64,000 nt of DNA from positions 620,001 to 684,000 of the forward strand of contig CAVYVA010000004.1 of assembly GCA_963771835.1 (NCBI GenBank), written 5' to 3'. The notes under the pieces are model-generated. The model was not told where the DNA came from, ran no database searches, and worked only from the letters and a program-made list of their open reading frames with translations. This document shows, piece after piece, positions 17,156 to 25,949 of the stretch. Both the position numbers and the translations under genes were made by a program. Every line of letters begins with the position of its first letter. Position 1 is the stretch's first letter. The DNA comes from CAVQCJ01 sp963771835 (GTDB lineage Bacteria > Actinomycetota > Actinomycetes > Prado026).

Positions 17156-18516
17156 GCCGGCGCCTCGACCGTGGGCAGCCAGAGCACGAACCGGGCTCCC
17201 CCGCCGGGGCGCTCGGTGCACCAGACCTCGCCGCCGAGCGACGTCGCGGTCTCCTTGACGATGGCCAGACCCAGCCCGGTCCCGCGCGTCGACCCGCGGG
17301 AGCCTCCGCTGGTCGCGAACCGCGCGAACACCCGTTCGCGGTCGCCGAGCGGGACTCCTGGACCCGCGTCGTCGACCAGCAGCGTGGCCCCGGTCCCGTC
17401 CCGGGCCACCTCCACCCCGACGACGCCGCCGCCGTACCGGTCAGCGTTCTCCACGAGGTTCGCGAACGCGCGCTCCAGCCGGGCCCGGTCGGCGTTGACC
17501 AGGAGCTCGGTGTCGCCGTGGGCGAGCGTCGGCGGCATGCCGCGCATCGCCAGCGACTGCTCGACCAGGCAGCGCAGGTCGACCGGCTGCAGCTGCTGGT
17601 CGGGCAGCCCGGCGTCGAAGCGGGCCAGCTCGATCAGCTCGTCCAGCAGCCGGCGGAACCGGTCCAGCTCGGCCGCGGTCAGGTCCAGAGCCTGCCGCTG
17701 CGCCGGTGTCATCTGCTCCGACCGCGCCTGCAGCAGGTCGACCGCGGCCACCAGCGTGGTCAGCGGGGTGCGCAGCTCGTGGCTGACGTCCGCGGCGAAC
17801 GACGCGTCCCGTTCGATCCGGCTCTGCAACGCGTCCACCATGCTGTTGAAGGACCCGACGATCGTCACCAGATCGGGGTCGTCGGTCGGCTCGAGCCGAC
17901 GGGACAGCTGGCCGCCGGCGATCTGCGCCGCCGCGGTGGCGACGTCGTCCAGCGGCTCCAGCACCCGCCGGCTGGACCACACGCCGATGCCCACCCCGGC
18001 CGCGGCGGCGAAGACCGTCCCGATCAGCAGGATCAGGCCGAGGATGTTGAGGCTGCGGACCAGGTCGTCCAGCGGCGCGACCTCGTACAGCTCGCCCCCG
18101 ACCCTGGGCAGCGGGATACCCACGACGATCACGTCCCCCTGCGGGCCGGCCACCACCTGGTAGCCGGCCGCGCCGCCCGACGACATCCGCACGAGCGCGT
18201 CGGGGACCGAGTCGGCGCCGACGTCGAGCGACGAGGAGAACCATCTGCCGGACCGGTGGATCAGCACCGCCGAGGCGGACAGCGGGTCCAGGGCGTTGAG
18301 CACGTCGCTCGCGTCGGTGCCGGGGGTCTCCAGCCGGGACGTGGTCAGCCGCGCGTCGATCGCCGCCCGCCGCTGCACGCCCTGCACCCGCGCTTCGAGC
18401 AGGTAGCTGCGCGCCAGCAGGTACGTCGCGACGGCGAAGAGCACCGCGACGAGCAGCGTCCCCGCGCCCAGGTAGAGGATCGTCCGGGCCCGCAGCGACC
18501 GGGGCCGCAGGGTCAT
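17152..18516 (-). CDS. membrane sensor histidine kinase (MtrB-like)
   Basis: 454 residues. TM1 at about 12-34, an extracytoplasmic sensor region, TM2 at about 150-175, HAMP, HisKA with FAADVSHELRTPLTTLV (phosphoacceptor His) and an HATPase domain with NLVENADRYG (N box), DDAGPGVP (G1) and GTGLGLAIV (G2). Starts inside the response-regulator stop (ATGA) and ends inside the GerMN lipoprotein start (ATGA), so the three genes form one coupled operon. The gene order matches mtrA-mtrB-lpqB. Confidence 0.9.
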   Translation of the reverse strand: MTLRPRSLRARTILYLGAGTLLVAVLFAVATYLLARSYLLEARVQGVQRRAAIDARLTTSRLETPGTDASDVLNALDPLSASAVLIHRSGRWFSSSLDVGADSVPDALVRMSSGGAAGYQVVAGPQGDVIVVGIPLPRVGGELYEVAPLDDLVRSLNILGLILLIGTVFAAAAGVGIGVWSSRRVLEPLDDVATAAAQIAGGQLSRRLEPTDDPDLVTIVGSFNSMVDALQSRIERDASFAADVSHELRTPLTTLVAAVDLLQARSEQMTPAQRQALDLTAAELDRFRRLLDELIELARFDAGLPDQQLQPVDLRCLVEQSLAMRGMPPTLAHGDTELLVNADRARLERAFANLVENADRYGGGVVGVEVARDGTGATLLVDDAGPGVPLGDRERVFARFATSGGSRGSTRGTGLGLAIVKETATSLGGEVWCTERPGGGARFVLWLPTVEAPA

Positions 18517-19226
18517 CGCCGGTCGAGCCGGTAGCCGAGGCCGCGCACGGTGACCAGCAGCTCGGGGTTGGCCGGGTCCTTCTCGATCTTCGTGCGCAGG
18601 CGGCGGACGTGCACGTCGACCAGGCGCTCGTCACCGAAGAACCCGTGGTCCCAGACTCGCTCCAGCAGCTGCTGGCGGCTGAGCACCCGGCCCTCGGCCT
18701 CGGCCAGCTCGCAGAGCAGCCGGAACTCGGTCAGCGTGAGGTGCACCGGCTCGTCGCCACGGCGGACCCAGCCGGCCGCGGTGGCCAGCACCAGCGGCGC
18801 CTGCTCGTCGACGCCGTCCAGTACGAGCGCGCCCACGTCCTCGGGCGTCACGTCCGACCGGCGATGCGCGCGGCGAAGCAGCGCGCGCAGCCGCGCAGTC
18901 ATCTCCTTCACCTGGAACGGCTTCGTCAGGTAGTCGTCGGCGCCGACCTCGAGACCGGCGACGATGTCGTGCGTGTCATCGCGCGCACTGACCACCACGA
19001 TGGGGATGTCGCTGGTGCGGCGCACCTCACGGATGCAGTCGAACCCTGACATGCCGCCCAGCATCAGGTCGACGAGCATCACGTCCGGGTCGACGGCGGC
19101 GAAGGTGTCCAGGGCTTCCTCGGCGCTGGCGGTCCCGGCCACCTCGTAGCCCTCGTCCTCGAGCGCCAGGCCGAGCACAGCCCGCACGCGGTCGTCGTCC
19201 TCGACCAGCAGCACCCGCACTCCCAC
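18513..19226 (-). CDS. OmpR-family response regulator
   Basis: 237 residues from GTG 19226. Receiver domain: LLVEDDDRVR acidic pocket, phosphoacceptor Asp in DVMLVDLMLGGMSG, Lys in YLTKPFQ. The C-terminal winged helix is LTLTEFRLLCELAEAEGRVL, RVWDHGFFGDERLVDVHVRR and VRGLGYRL. First gene of the coupled regulator-kinase-lipoprotein operon. The stimulus is unknown; in MtrAB systems it is cell-envelope or division status. Confidence 0.92.
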   Translation of the reverse strand: MGVRVLLVEDDDRVRAVLGLALEDEGYEVAGTASAEEALDTFAAVDPDVMLVDLMLGGMSGFDCIREVRRTSDIPIVVVSARDDTHDIVAGLEVGADDYLTKPFQVKEMTARLRALLRRAHRRSDVTPEDVGALVLDGVDEQAPLVLATAAGWVRRGDEPVHLTLTEFRLLCELAEAEGRVLSRQQLLERVWDHGFFGDERLVDVHVRRLRTKIEKDPANPELLVTVRGLGYRLDRR

Positions 19227-19326
19227 CGAACGATGCTCGCACAGGCCCGGGGGTGCTCGGCCCGGCCCGGCTGGCGCCCGGGGGGTTCGTCACAGGACCG
19301 CAAAGTGGACGACCGCACGGTTGCAA

Positions 19327-19352
19327 GGTTCGCTGCGCACGGTGGGGGGTAG
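19327..19352 (+). promoter_or_regulatory. possible sigma-B/F-type promoter
   Basis: GGTT at 19327-19330 and GGGTAG at 19347-19352 are spaced as in general-stress sigma-factor promoters (GNNT/GTTT, about 14-16 bp, GGGTAT). The site lies upstream of an anti-sigma antagonist gene. The match is partial. Confidence 0.3.
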
Positions 19353-19431
19353 GGACCGCGGTGTCACAACCGGATGAGATCCGTACACACAAGATCCGAA
19401 CGCCCGAGACCAGCAAGGAGGCCGGCTGCCC

Positions 19432-19776
19432 ATGACGGCCACCGTTCACGACCTGCACGAGCAGGCCGTGGTCGTGCTCGACGACCATGTGATCACCGAG
19501 GGTCTTCCGGACCTTCGGTGGCACCTGCGCGACCTGGTGCTGGGTGGGGCCCAGACGATCCGGGTCGATGTCACCCGTACGTCCCGGATGGGCTCGACGG
19601 CGCTCGCCGCGCTGCTGAGCGCGCACCGGGCCTGTCGGGCACGCGGCGGCGGGGTCGTGCTCGTGAACCCGAACCGTCAGGTGACCGACCTGATGCGTCG
19701 CACCGGGTTGTGGCGGGTGTTCCGCATCGAGCACACGCGCCGGACGCCGGACGACGCCGCGCGGGGGACGGCGTGA
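19432..19776 (+). CDS. STAS-domain anti-sigma factor antagonist
   Basis: 114 residues with AAGGAGG ten bases upstream of ATG 19432. SpoIIAA-like STAS fold: VVVLDDHVITEGLPDLRWHL, then DVTRTSRMGSTALAALLSAH, where the Ser of RMGSTAL is at the usual phosphorylation position, and RQVTDLMRRTGLWRVF at the C-terminus. Such proteins bind and release anti-sigma kinases. No kinase or phosphatase gene is next to it, so its partner must lie elsewhere. Confidence 0.83.
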   Translation: MTATVHDLHEQAVVVLDDHVITEGLPDLRWHLRDLVLGGAQTIRVDVTRTSRMGSTALAALLSAHRACRARGGGVVLVNPNRQVTDLMRRTGLWRVFRIEHTRRTPDDAARGTA

Positions 19777-20321
19777 GCACGGCGCCGGCGCTGGGGCCGG
19801 CCGACGCCTACTACCGGCTGCCGCCGCGGCGCGTCCACGAGCTGCTCGGCTGGAACGTCTGGTCGGCGCGCGGCCGGCTGGCCAGCGTGCAGGTCGTCCG
19901 GGCCGGCGACCGCCTCGAGGTGCTCCTCGCCGAGGACGACGAGGGCTCCGGTCCGGACGGCGCGTCCTCCGGCAGCCGGACCCGGCTGGTGCTCGGGCCG
20001 GACGGGACCTGCTCGGCGGCGCACGTGGCCTCCCCGTCGCTCATGCACGTGCTGCACACGGGGACCGAGGCCTCCGCAGCCGCGCGCGACGGCGGCAGGT
20101 CGTCTGTCGTGACCGAGTTCGGCGACGTCCTGGTCGCCACCACCGCGTCGTTCCTGCAGGCCGCCCCGGCGGAGCTGCTGGCCCAGATCCCGCAGCGGAC
20201 GAGACGTCGGCGCAGCCTGGCGGGGCTCGCCGACGAGCTCGTCCGCCGGGTCGGCCGCAGCCCCGCCGGGGATCGCGCAGGGATCGTCGTCGTCCAGCGG
20301 GTGTGGCCTGCCGGGGTCTGA
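19773..20321 (+). CDS. hypothetical protein coupled to the STAS gene
   Basis: 182 residues. GTG 19773 overlaps the STAS stop by four bases (GTGA), so the two are translationally coupled. No family recognised. The N-terminus (YYRLPPRRVHELLGWNVWSA) is aromatic and charged; a middle acidic stretch LAEDDEGSG precedes a region with a Ser/Thr-rich FGDVLVATTASFLQAAP; the end is Arg-rich. No signal peptide or membrane segment. Coupling suggests a partner in the same regulatory switch. Confidence 0.7.
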   Translation: MSTAPALGPADAYYRLPPRRVHELLGWNVWSARGRLASVQVVRAGDRLEVLLAEDDEGSGPDGASSGSRTRLVLGPDGTCSAAHVASPSLMHVLHTGTEASAAARDGGRSSVVTEFGDVLVATTASFLQAAPAELLAQIPQRTRRRRSLAGLADELVRRVGRSPAGDRAGIVVVQRVWPAGV

Positions 20322-20335
20322 CGACGTGACCGCGC

Positions 20336-20376
20336 CGTGGCGCGCCGCAGCCGTTGGGGGTCTGCGGCGCGCCACG
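20336..20376. terminator. bidirectional terminator hairpin
   Basis: A 15-bp perfect stem (20336-20350 with 20362-20376) encloses an 11-nt loop between two convergent genes. No T tract follows. Confidence 0.65.
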
Positions 20377-20383
20377 ATCGCTG

Positions 20384-21313
20384 TCAGGCGGCGGCCAGCG
20401 CCCGCAGGTAGGCCAGCGTGTGCGGGATCTGCTGGAGCGGCTGGGAGAAGTTCGCCGCGGCCGTGTTGTTGTACCAGGCCGCCCCGATCGGCGGGTAGGA
20501 CGACCAGAGCTGGATCACGGACTGCACGTACGCCGTGTCCTGCGCGTCGCCGCCATGGTTGCCGAACTCCGGGATGCCCCACTGCTTGTGCTTCGACTTG
20601 GCGTACGCGGTGGCGCGCGCGACGTTGTCCGGGTTGTAGGCGTCGAACGCGATCACGTCCGTGTTGACGTACCAGCTGTCCGGGTTCCCGTGCGGCTGGT
20701 TCGGCGAGAGCAGGTAGCCCTCGAGGATGCTCATCGACTTCACCCGGGTGCTCGGGTACTTCTTCTCGACGGACAGCAGCTGCGCCCACGCGGCCCGGTA
20801 CGTCGTGGCGCTGATGTGCTTGCTCGGGTTGTCGGCCTCGTGCTGCCAGTCCCAGTAGACCGTGCGACCGGACTTGTTCCACGCCTGCAGCAGGGTCGCG
20901 AACTGCGCGTTGAACTTGCCCGAGGCGACCAGGGACGGGCTGGTGTTGAACGAGAGCCAGATCTGGTAGGTCGAAGGCAGCGCCGGCAGGGTGGCCTTGG
21001 GTGCGTTCCAGAACAGCCGGCCGATGCGGGCGTTCGGGAAGAGCTTGACGGTGGCGGCGGCGTTGCCGCCGAACGACGTCCCGAACGCGACGTTGCGCGC
21101 TGCTGCGGGGATGACCATCGTGCTGGCGGCTGCGCTCGACCTGGCGACTGTGGTCGTCGCTGCGGCCGGCTGGTTCGCCTGCTGGGTCTGATGGTGTTTG
21201 TGCTTGTGCTTGTGCGGTGTGGCCGCGTTGCTCGTGGTGATCAGTACCGGGATCAGAAGGGGAACGGCGAAGAGGGAGAGCGGGGCGAGCCTACGGAGTA
21301 GGGCGGAAGACAT
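20384..21313 (-). CDS. secreted glycosidase-like TIM-barrel protein, copy 1
   Basis: About 309 residues. Signal peptide MSSALLRRLAPLSLFAVPLL through TSNAA, then a His/Lys-rich linker HKHKHKHH and an Ala/Thr-rich spacer. The catalytic-type domain begins FGTSFGGNAAATVKLFP and has WDWQHEAD (candidate acid/base Glu) and WGIPEFGN (candidate nucleophile Glu), the two-glutamate layout of clan GH-A enzymes such as GH26. Ends with AAWYNNTAAANFSQPL. It is a divergent paralogue of the gene at 21745-22680; start 21313 is fixed by the conserved AAAAGG-N8-ATG in both. Substrate unknown. Confidence 0.78.
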   Translation of the reverse strand: MSSALLRRLAPLSLFAVPLLIPVLITTSNAATPHKHKHKHHQTQQANQPAAATTTVARSSAAASTMVIPAAARNVAFGTSFGGNAAATVKLFPNARIGRLFWNAPKATLPALPSTYQIWLSFNTSPSLVASGKFNAQFATLLQAWNKSGRTVYWDWQHEADNPSKHISATTYRAAWAQLLSVEKKYPSTRVKSMSILEGYLLSPNQPHGNPDSWYVNTDVIAFDAYNPDNVARATAYAKSKHKQWGIPEFGNHGGDAQDTAYVQSVIQLWSSYPPIGAAWYNNTAAANFSQPLQQIPHTLAYLRALAAA

Positions 21314-21744
21314 CCGGTGAACCTTTTCTGTCGGGGGCGATTCCGGCCTCCGAGCACCGGTGTCCCGCCCTGGCACACCCGGTGGTCGTCGACCTCGGCG
21401 GACAGCATGCCACGACTTGACCCCTGCTCCTGACAGGCCCACCGGGCGGATCGAGACCATTTTGTGATCTGAGGGACGCGAGAAGTGACACGGGGCACCC
21501 GGGGAGCGTGGGGGGTGGCCCGTTCGAATCCCGTTGGACGCAAACGCCCCACGGCACCCTCCTCCCCCAGCCGGGGCACCGGGCATGGCATGGTGTTCCC
21601 CGACCAGATCACGAACCGGTCACGAGGCGCGCGCGAGACCTCAGGTTTGGAGGCGCCTGTTCGACGAAATGATCAGAGAACATCCGACCGGAGTCCGAGG
21701 TACCAGGGCGGGACACGGACTCCCAGGCAGAAAAGGCCATGCGT
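21314..21744. other. 431-bp intergenic region with mirrored leaders
   Basis: No gene seen. Both flanking genes have the same elements in inverted orientation: a CCAGGGCGGGACAC block (plus strand 21704-21717; complement near 21360-21373) and AGAAAAGG eight bases before each start. The middle has no similarity between halves; TTGACC at 21418 is a possible -35. A tRNA T-arm-like string near 21525 does not fold into a tRNA. Confidence 0.55.
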
Positions 21745-22680
21745 ATGTCTTCCGCCCTACTTCGTAGGCTCGCACCACTCTCCCTCTTCGCCGTTCCCCT
21801 TCTGATCCCCGTACTGATCACCACCAGCAACGCGGCCACACCGCACAAGCACAAGCACAAACACCATCAGCACCAGCAGTCCGCGGCCACGGCCGCCAAG
21901 CCGGCAGCCAAGGCCGCGACCAGCGCCACGACGGCCAGCTCAGCCATCGTGATCCCGGCCGCCGCGCACCATGTGCTGTTCGGCACCTCCTTCGGCGGCA
22001 ACGCAGCCGCCACCGTCAAGCTCTTCCCGAACGCCCGCATCGGGCGGCTGTTCTGGAACGCACCCAAGGCCACCCTGCCGGCGCTGCCTTCGACCTGGCA
22101 GATCTGGCTCTCGTTCAACACCAGCCCGTCCCTGGTCGCCTCGGGCAAGTTCAACGCGCAGTTCGCGACCCTGCTGCAGGCGTGGAACAAGTCCGGTCGC
22201 ACGGTCTACTGGGACTGGCAGCACGAGGCCGACCGCAGCAGCACCTCCACCGCTGCGCAGTTCCGGGCCGGCTGGGCGCAGCTGCTGTCCGTCGAGAAGA
22301 AGTACCCGAGCACCCGGGTGAAGTCGATGAACATCCTGACCGGCATCGAGCTCGCCCCGAACAAGCCGCACGGCGACCCGTCGCTGTGGTACGTCAACGC
22401 GGACGTGCTCGGCTTCGACTGCTACGTCCCGGCGAGCGTGCCGCGGGCGATGGCGTACGCGAAGGCCAAGGGCAAGCCGTGGGCGATCCCCGAGTTCGGT
22501 GCCGACAACGGTGACGCCGGCAACGTGGCGTACATCAAGTCGACGATCGCGTCCTGGGCGGCGTACCCGCCGATCGGGGCGGCCTGGTACAACAACACGG
22601 CTGCCGCGAGCTTCTCGCAGCCGCTGACCCACCTGCCGCAGACCGTGGCGTTCCTGAAGGCGCTCGCAGCCGCGGGCTGA
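21745..22680 (+). CDS. secreted glycosidase-like TIM-barrel protein, copy 2
   Basis: About 311 residues from ATG 21745 (ATG 21739 is in frame, but the paralogue and the AGAAAAGG spacing favour 21745). Same architecture as copy 1: identical signal peptide, HKHKHKHH linker, FGTSFGGNAAATVKLFPNAR core, WDWQHEAD and WAIPEFGAD candidate catalytic glutamates, and AAWYNNTAAASFSQPL near the end. The linker and the regions around residues 165-250 differ most from copy 1, suggesting an inverted tandem duplication followed by divergence in the substrate-facing loops (inference). A strong terminator follows. Confidence 0.8.
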   Translation: MSSALLRRLAPLSLFAVPLLIPVLITTSNAATPHKHKHKHHQHQQSAATAAKPAAKAATSATTASSAIVIPAAAHHVLFGTSFGGNAAATVKLFPNARIGRLFWNAPKATLPALPSTWQIWLSFNTSPSLVASGKFNAQFATLLQAWNKSGRTVYWDWQHEADRSSTSTAAQFRAGWAQLLSVEKKYPSTRVKSMNILTGIELAPNKPHGDPSLWYVNADVLGFDCYVPASVPRAMAYAKAKGKPWAIPEFGADNGDAGNVAYIKSTIASWAAYPPIGAAWYNNTAAASFSQPLTHLPQTVAFLKALAAAG

Positions 22681-22693
22681 CCCCCGGCGTTCA

Positions 22694-22734
22694 CAGCACG
22701 AAGCCGGGCGGACCACCCGCCCGGCTTCGTGCTG
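22694..22734. terminator. strong terminator hairpin
   Basis: An 18-bp perfect stem (22694-22711 with 22717-22734) with loop ACCAC directly after the copy 2 glycosidase gene. It lacks a T tract, as is common in actinobacteria. Confidence 0.8.
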
Positions 22735-22742
22735 TCCTGACC

Positions 22743-22903
22743 TCAGCGGTCGGCGAGGGGCAGGCTCCAGACCGTCTTCGGGTCGTAGCCGTGCACCGCG
22801 CACTGAGCGGTGCGGCTCTGGTTGGACCAGAACCCGGCAGTAGATCCCGGTGGGGTTCCACGTCCGGACAACGGTCAGTTGGTCGCGCCAGGCCGTACAC
22901 CAC
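22743..22903 (-). pseudogene. small ORF remnant or unrecognised small protein (frameshifted)
   Basis: On the minus strand a reading frame rich in Trp, Tyr and Cys (TVVRTWNPTGIYCR) joins, after removing one base near 22837, FWSNQSRTAQCAVHGY and DPKTVWSLPLADR, then a stop at 22743. The composition looks coding and resembles a small exported protein, but no start codon fits and it runs into the alcohol dehydrogenase gene. Family unknown. Confidence 0.3.
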
Positions 22904-22917
22904 GGCAGGCTGGCCCG

Positions 22918-23967
22918 GTGCGCGCCCTCCTCGTGGAAGAGTTCGGCCGAGCCCCGCGGGTCACGACGCTGCCCGACCCGACCCCGCCAGAGGCCGGTGT
23001 CGTCGTCGCCGTCGAAGCCACCGGCCTGTGCCGCAGCGACTGGCACGGCTGGCTGGGCCACGATCCCGACATCGTGCTGCCGCACGTCCCGGGGCACGAG
23101 CTCGCCGGGACCGTCGTCGCCGTCGGTCCGGTCGTGCGGAGGTGGCAGGTCGGCGCGCGGGTGACCGTTCCGTTCGTCGTCGGCTGCGGCGCCTGCGAGT
23201 ACTGCCTCGCCGGGGACGCCCAGGTCTGTCCCCGGCAGACTCAGCCGGGCTTCACCCACTGGGGGTCGTTCGCCGAGCTCGTCGCCCTCGACCATGCCGA
23301 CACGAACCTCGTGGCCCTGCCGGACACGCTCGCATGCGACGACGCGGCCAGCCTCGGCTGCCGGTTCGCGACCTCGTACCGCGCGCTGACCGGGCGGGCC
23401 CGGGTCCGGCCCGGCGAGTGGGTGTGCGTGGTCGGCTGCGGCGGCGTCGGGCTCTCCGCCGTGATGATCGCGACCGCGCTCGGTGCCAGGGTCGTCGCCG
23501 TCGACATCGCCCCGCAGGCCCGGCAGATGGCGCTGGAGCTGGGCTCCGAGGCCGTCGTCGACGGCGCCGTCGACGGCGGCGTGCCGGCAGCGGTGGCCGC
23601 GCTCACCGGCGGCGGAGCGCACGTCGCGCTCGACGCGCTGGGCTCGCCGGGCACGGCGGGTGACTCGATCCGGTCGCTACGACGACGCGGACGGCACGTC
23701 CAGGTGGGATTGCTGCCGGCGGTGTCCGGTCCCGCGCCGCTGCCGATGGACCGGGTGATCTCGTACGAGCTGGACCTGCTCGGCAGCCACGGCATGGCCG
23801 CCCGCGACTACCCGGGCCTGCTCGACCTGGTCACCGCGGGTCGGCTCCGGCCCGGGCGGCTGATCACGCGGCGCATCGGTCTGGCCGAGGCCGTCGACGC
23901 GTTGCCCGCGATGGGCGACGCCGCAGTCGCCGGCATCACCGTCATCCAGCCGCAGCACCCGGACTGA
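22918..23967 (+). CDS. zinc-dependent medium-chain alcohol dehydrogenase
   Basis: 349 residues from GTG 22918. Catalytic-zinc ligands: Cys in ATGLCRSDWHGW and His in PGHELAG. Structural-zinc loop CGACEYCLAGDAQVC (four Cys). Rossmann motif VVGCGGVGLSAVMIA. This is a complete MDR enzyme, oxidising an alcohol or polyol with NAD(P)+. Substrate not identifiable; no cofactor-specific neighbour. Confidence 0.87.
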   Translation: MRALLVEEFGRAPRVTTLPDPTPPEAGVVVAVEATGLCRSDWHGWLGHDPDIVLPHVPGHELAGTVVAVGPVVRRWQVGARVTVPFVVGCGACEYCLAGDAQVCPRQTQPGFTHWGSFAELVALDHADTNLVALPDTLACDDAASLGCRFATSYRALTGRARVRPGEWVCVVGCGGVGLSAVMIATALGARVVAVDIAPQARQMALELGSEAVVDGAVDGGVPAAVAALTGGGAHVALDALGSPGTAGDSIRSLRRRGRHVQVGLLPAVSGPAPLPMDRVISYELDLLGSHGMAARDYPGLLDLVTAGRLRPGRLITRRIGLAEAVDALPAMGDAAVAGITVIQPQHPD

Positions 23968-24054
23968 CGGCCGGACCACGCACGGGGCTGGGGCTGACCA
24001 CCTCGTACAGGCGGCGGTCCGCCCCAGCACCGTGTGGTTCGCAGACCCGGACTG

Positions 24055-24456
24055 TCAGCCCAGGGCCTTGGCCTTGCCCGCCTGGAACTCCGCCTCGGTG
24101 ATCGTGCCCTTGGCCTTCAGGTCGGCCAGCCGCGCAATCTCGTCCGCGGTGCTGGTGCTGCTGCCGGTGACGCTCTGGATGTACTGGCGCTGCGCCGCAT
24201 CCTGAGCCTTCGCCGCGCTCACCATGTGGTCCTGCATCTTGTGCCCACGCGCGATCAGGTACACGAAGACGCCCAGGTACGGGAGCACGATCACGAAGAT
24301 GACCCAGATGGCTTTGGCCCAGCCGCCCATGTCGTCGCTGCGGAAGATGTCGGTGAAGACGACGATCAGCAGCCAGATCCAGATGAAGAAGAGGAAGAAC
24401 CAGATCATCGACCAGAGCACCTGGCCGGTGCCGAACTCGGCTATCAGGCCTGACAT
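24055..24456 (-). CDS. PLDc_N/SHOCT-domain membrane protein
   Basis: 133 residues with AAGGAGG upstream of ATG 24456. Two transmembrane segments (WSMIWFFLFFIWIWLLIVV; AIWVIFVIVLPYLGVFVYLI) followed by a C-terminal SHOCT motif EIARLADLKAKGTITEAEFQ. SHOCT modules are short oligomerisation-type helices at protein ends. Function unknown; common in actinobacteria. Confidence 0.85.
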   Translation of the reverse strand: MSGLIAEFGTGQVLWSMIWFFLFFIWIWLLIVVFTDIFRSDDMGGWAKAIWVIFVIVLPYLGVFVYLIARGHKMQDHMVSAAKAQDAAQRQYIQSVTGSSTSTADEIARLADLKAKGTITEAEFQAGKAKALG

Positions 24457-24621
24457 TGTCGTCCTCCTTGGTGTGACCCGCCACGAGCCCGCTCCCGGGC
24501 TCGCCGTCGCAGGCTATCGGGCGCCTGGGGGGTCACGGAGGGGCTTTGGTCCTGGAGCCGCGCGGTGCGCCAGGGGAGGGGAGGACGGGACCTGGGGATC
24601 CTCACGCGACGGCCACGACGT

Positions 24622-24924
24622 TCATGGCCGAGTGCAGAACAGTCCGACCACGCCGACGACGGCTGCCGCCGCCGCGAGGACCAGCCCCCAGTGCCGACCT
24701 GTGTCGCCCCAACGCCACCCGAACCGCCTCGGCGCGCGAGCGGTCAGTGAGACTGCCAGGACGAGCGCCCCGGTGCCGACCGGTAGCGGCAGGTACGGCC
24801 CGGTCCAACCCGTCAGCCGCGAGAAGAGGAGAGCAGCTCCGCTGCTGGCGACCAGCGCTGTGCCGACGACGGCCCACGCGCTCGCGTGTGTCGCGCCGCG
24901 CACCACCTGAACCGGCTCCGTCAT
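24622..24924 (-). CDS. small membrane protein, unknown
   Basis: 100 residues with three hydrophobic segments (ASAWAVVGTALVASSGAALL; PLPVGTGALVLAVSL; GLVLAAAAAVVGVVGLF). No family recognised. Coding status rests on the clean membrane topology and an ATG; the region between it and the SHOCT gene (about 165 bp) holds nothing visible. Confidence 0.5.
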   Translation of the reverse strand: MTEPVQVVRGATHASAWAVVGTALVASSGAALLFSRLTGWTGPYLPLPVGTGALVLAVSLTARAPRRFGWRWGDTGRHWGLVLAAAAAVVGVVGLFCTRP

Positions 24925-25061
24925 CGCACCCTCCCCGCCTGCTTCGGCGGACCTGCTCCTTAGCCTTTGGTCCCGCTCAGTCGACCGGCGCCGCAGCCAG
25001 GACCTTCGGCCCTGGTGGTCGGCGCCACGCGCGACCAGCGTCGTTTCGGAGGCTGTTTCCA

Positions 25062-25949
25062 GTGCTCGAATTGGACTTGGCAGTCAAGCACTTCGGCGCC
25101 TTGTCGGCGCTCGACGGGTGCACGTTCGCGGCCCGACCGGGTCGCCTCACCGGGTTCCTGGGTCCCAACGGCGCCGGGAAGACGACCGCCATGCGCGCCG
25201 TGTTCGGGCTGGTGGAGCTGGACGAGGGCGCCGTGCGGTGGCGCGGGTCGCCGATCGGGCCGACGGAGCGGCTCCGGTTCGGTTACATGCCCGAGGAGCG
25301 TGGCCTCTACCCCAGGATGCGGGTGCGCGACCAGCTGCTGTACCTGGGCCGGCTCGGGGACCAGGCTGCTCGTGTCGTCGCTACCAGCGTGGATCGCTGG
25401 CTTGAGCGGTTCGACCTGGCTGATCGCGCCGACGACCACCTGGATGCGCTGTCGCACGGCAACCAGCAGCGCGTCCAGCTCATCGCAGCCGTCGTGAACG
25501 GACCCGACCTGCTGGTCCTCGACGAACCGTTCTCCGGCCTCGACCCACTGGCGATCGCGAACATGGCGGACCTGCTCAGGCAGGTGGCCGCCGGCGGCGC
25601 GACGGTGCTGTTCTCCAGCCACCAGCTGGATCTCGTCGAGGACCTGTGCGAGGACGTGGTGATCATCGACCACGGCCGGGTGGTGCTGGCCGGCGACCTG
25701 GCCGACCTGCGCGCCGAGATACCTGACCGGTTCGTCGAGATCCGCTTCCGCGGCCGCACGCCCGAGTGGCCCGACCTGCCCTCGGTACAGCTTGTCGACT
25801 CCGGCAAGGGTCTGGCCATCCTGCGCATCGGGCACGACATCGATGTGGCGGCAGTGGTCGCCGCGGTCGCCGCCAGTACCGATCTGGTCGCGCTCGCGTA
25901 CCGACCCCCGACTCTGTCGGAGCTGTTCCGGAGGGCGGTGACGCGATGA
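25062..25949 (+). CDS. ABC transporter ATP-binding protein (NatA-like)
   Basis: 295 residues from GTG 25062 with GGAGG nine bases upstream. Walker A GPNGAGKTT, a signature LSHGNQQRVQ (a variant of LSGGQ), Walker B LLVLDEPFSGLD, switch His in SSHQLD. The C-terminal DUF4162-like extension is typical of drug/sodium exporters. Overlaps the permease gene by 4 bases (ATGA). With it, it forms a two-gene exporter. Confidence 0.9.
   Translation: MLELDLAVKHFGALSALDGCTFAARPGRLTGFLGPNGAGKTTAMRAVFGLVELDEGAVRWRGSPIGPTERLRFGYMPEERGLYPRMRVRDQLLYLGRLGDQAARVVATSVDRWLERFDLADRADDHLDALSHGNQQRVQLIAAVVNGPDLLVLDEPFSGLDPLAIANMADLLRQVAAGGATVLFSSHQLDLVEDLCEDVVIIDHGRVVLAGDLADLRAEIPDRFVEIRFRGRTPEWPDLPSVQLVDSGKGLAILRIGHDIDVAAVVAAVAASTDLVALAYRPPTLSELFRRAVTR

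Noticed and set aside
21515..21550. tRNA-like T-arm string (CCGTTCGAATCCCGT) in the glycosidase intergenic region
   Set aside because: The flanking bases do not pair as a T stem, and no matching acceptor stem, D arm or anticodon arm lies upstream.
21940..23622. Long minus-strand frame spanning the glycosidase terminator and alcohol dehydrogenase
   Set aside because: Antisense to two well-supported genes; only its part at 22743-22903 looks coding and is listed separately.
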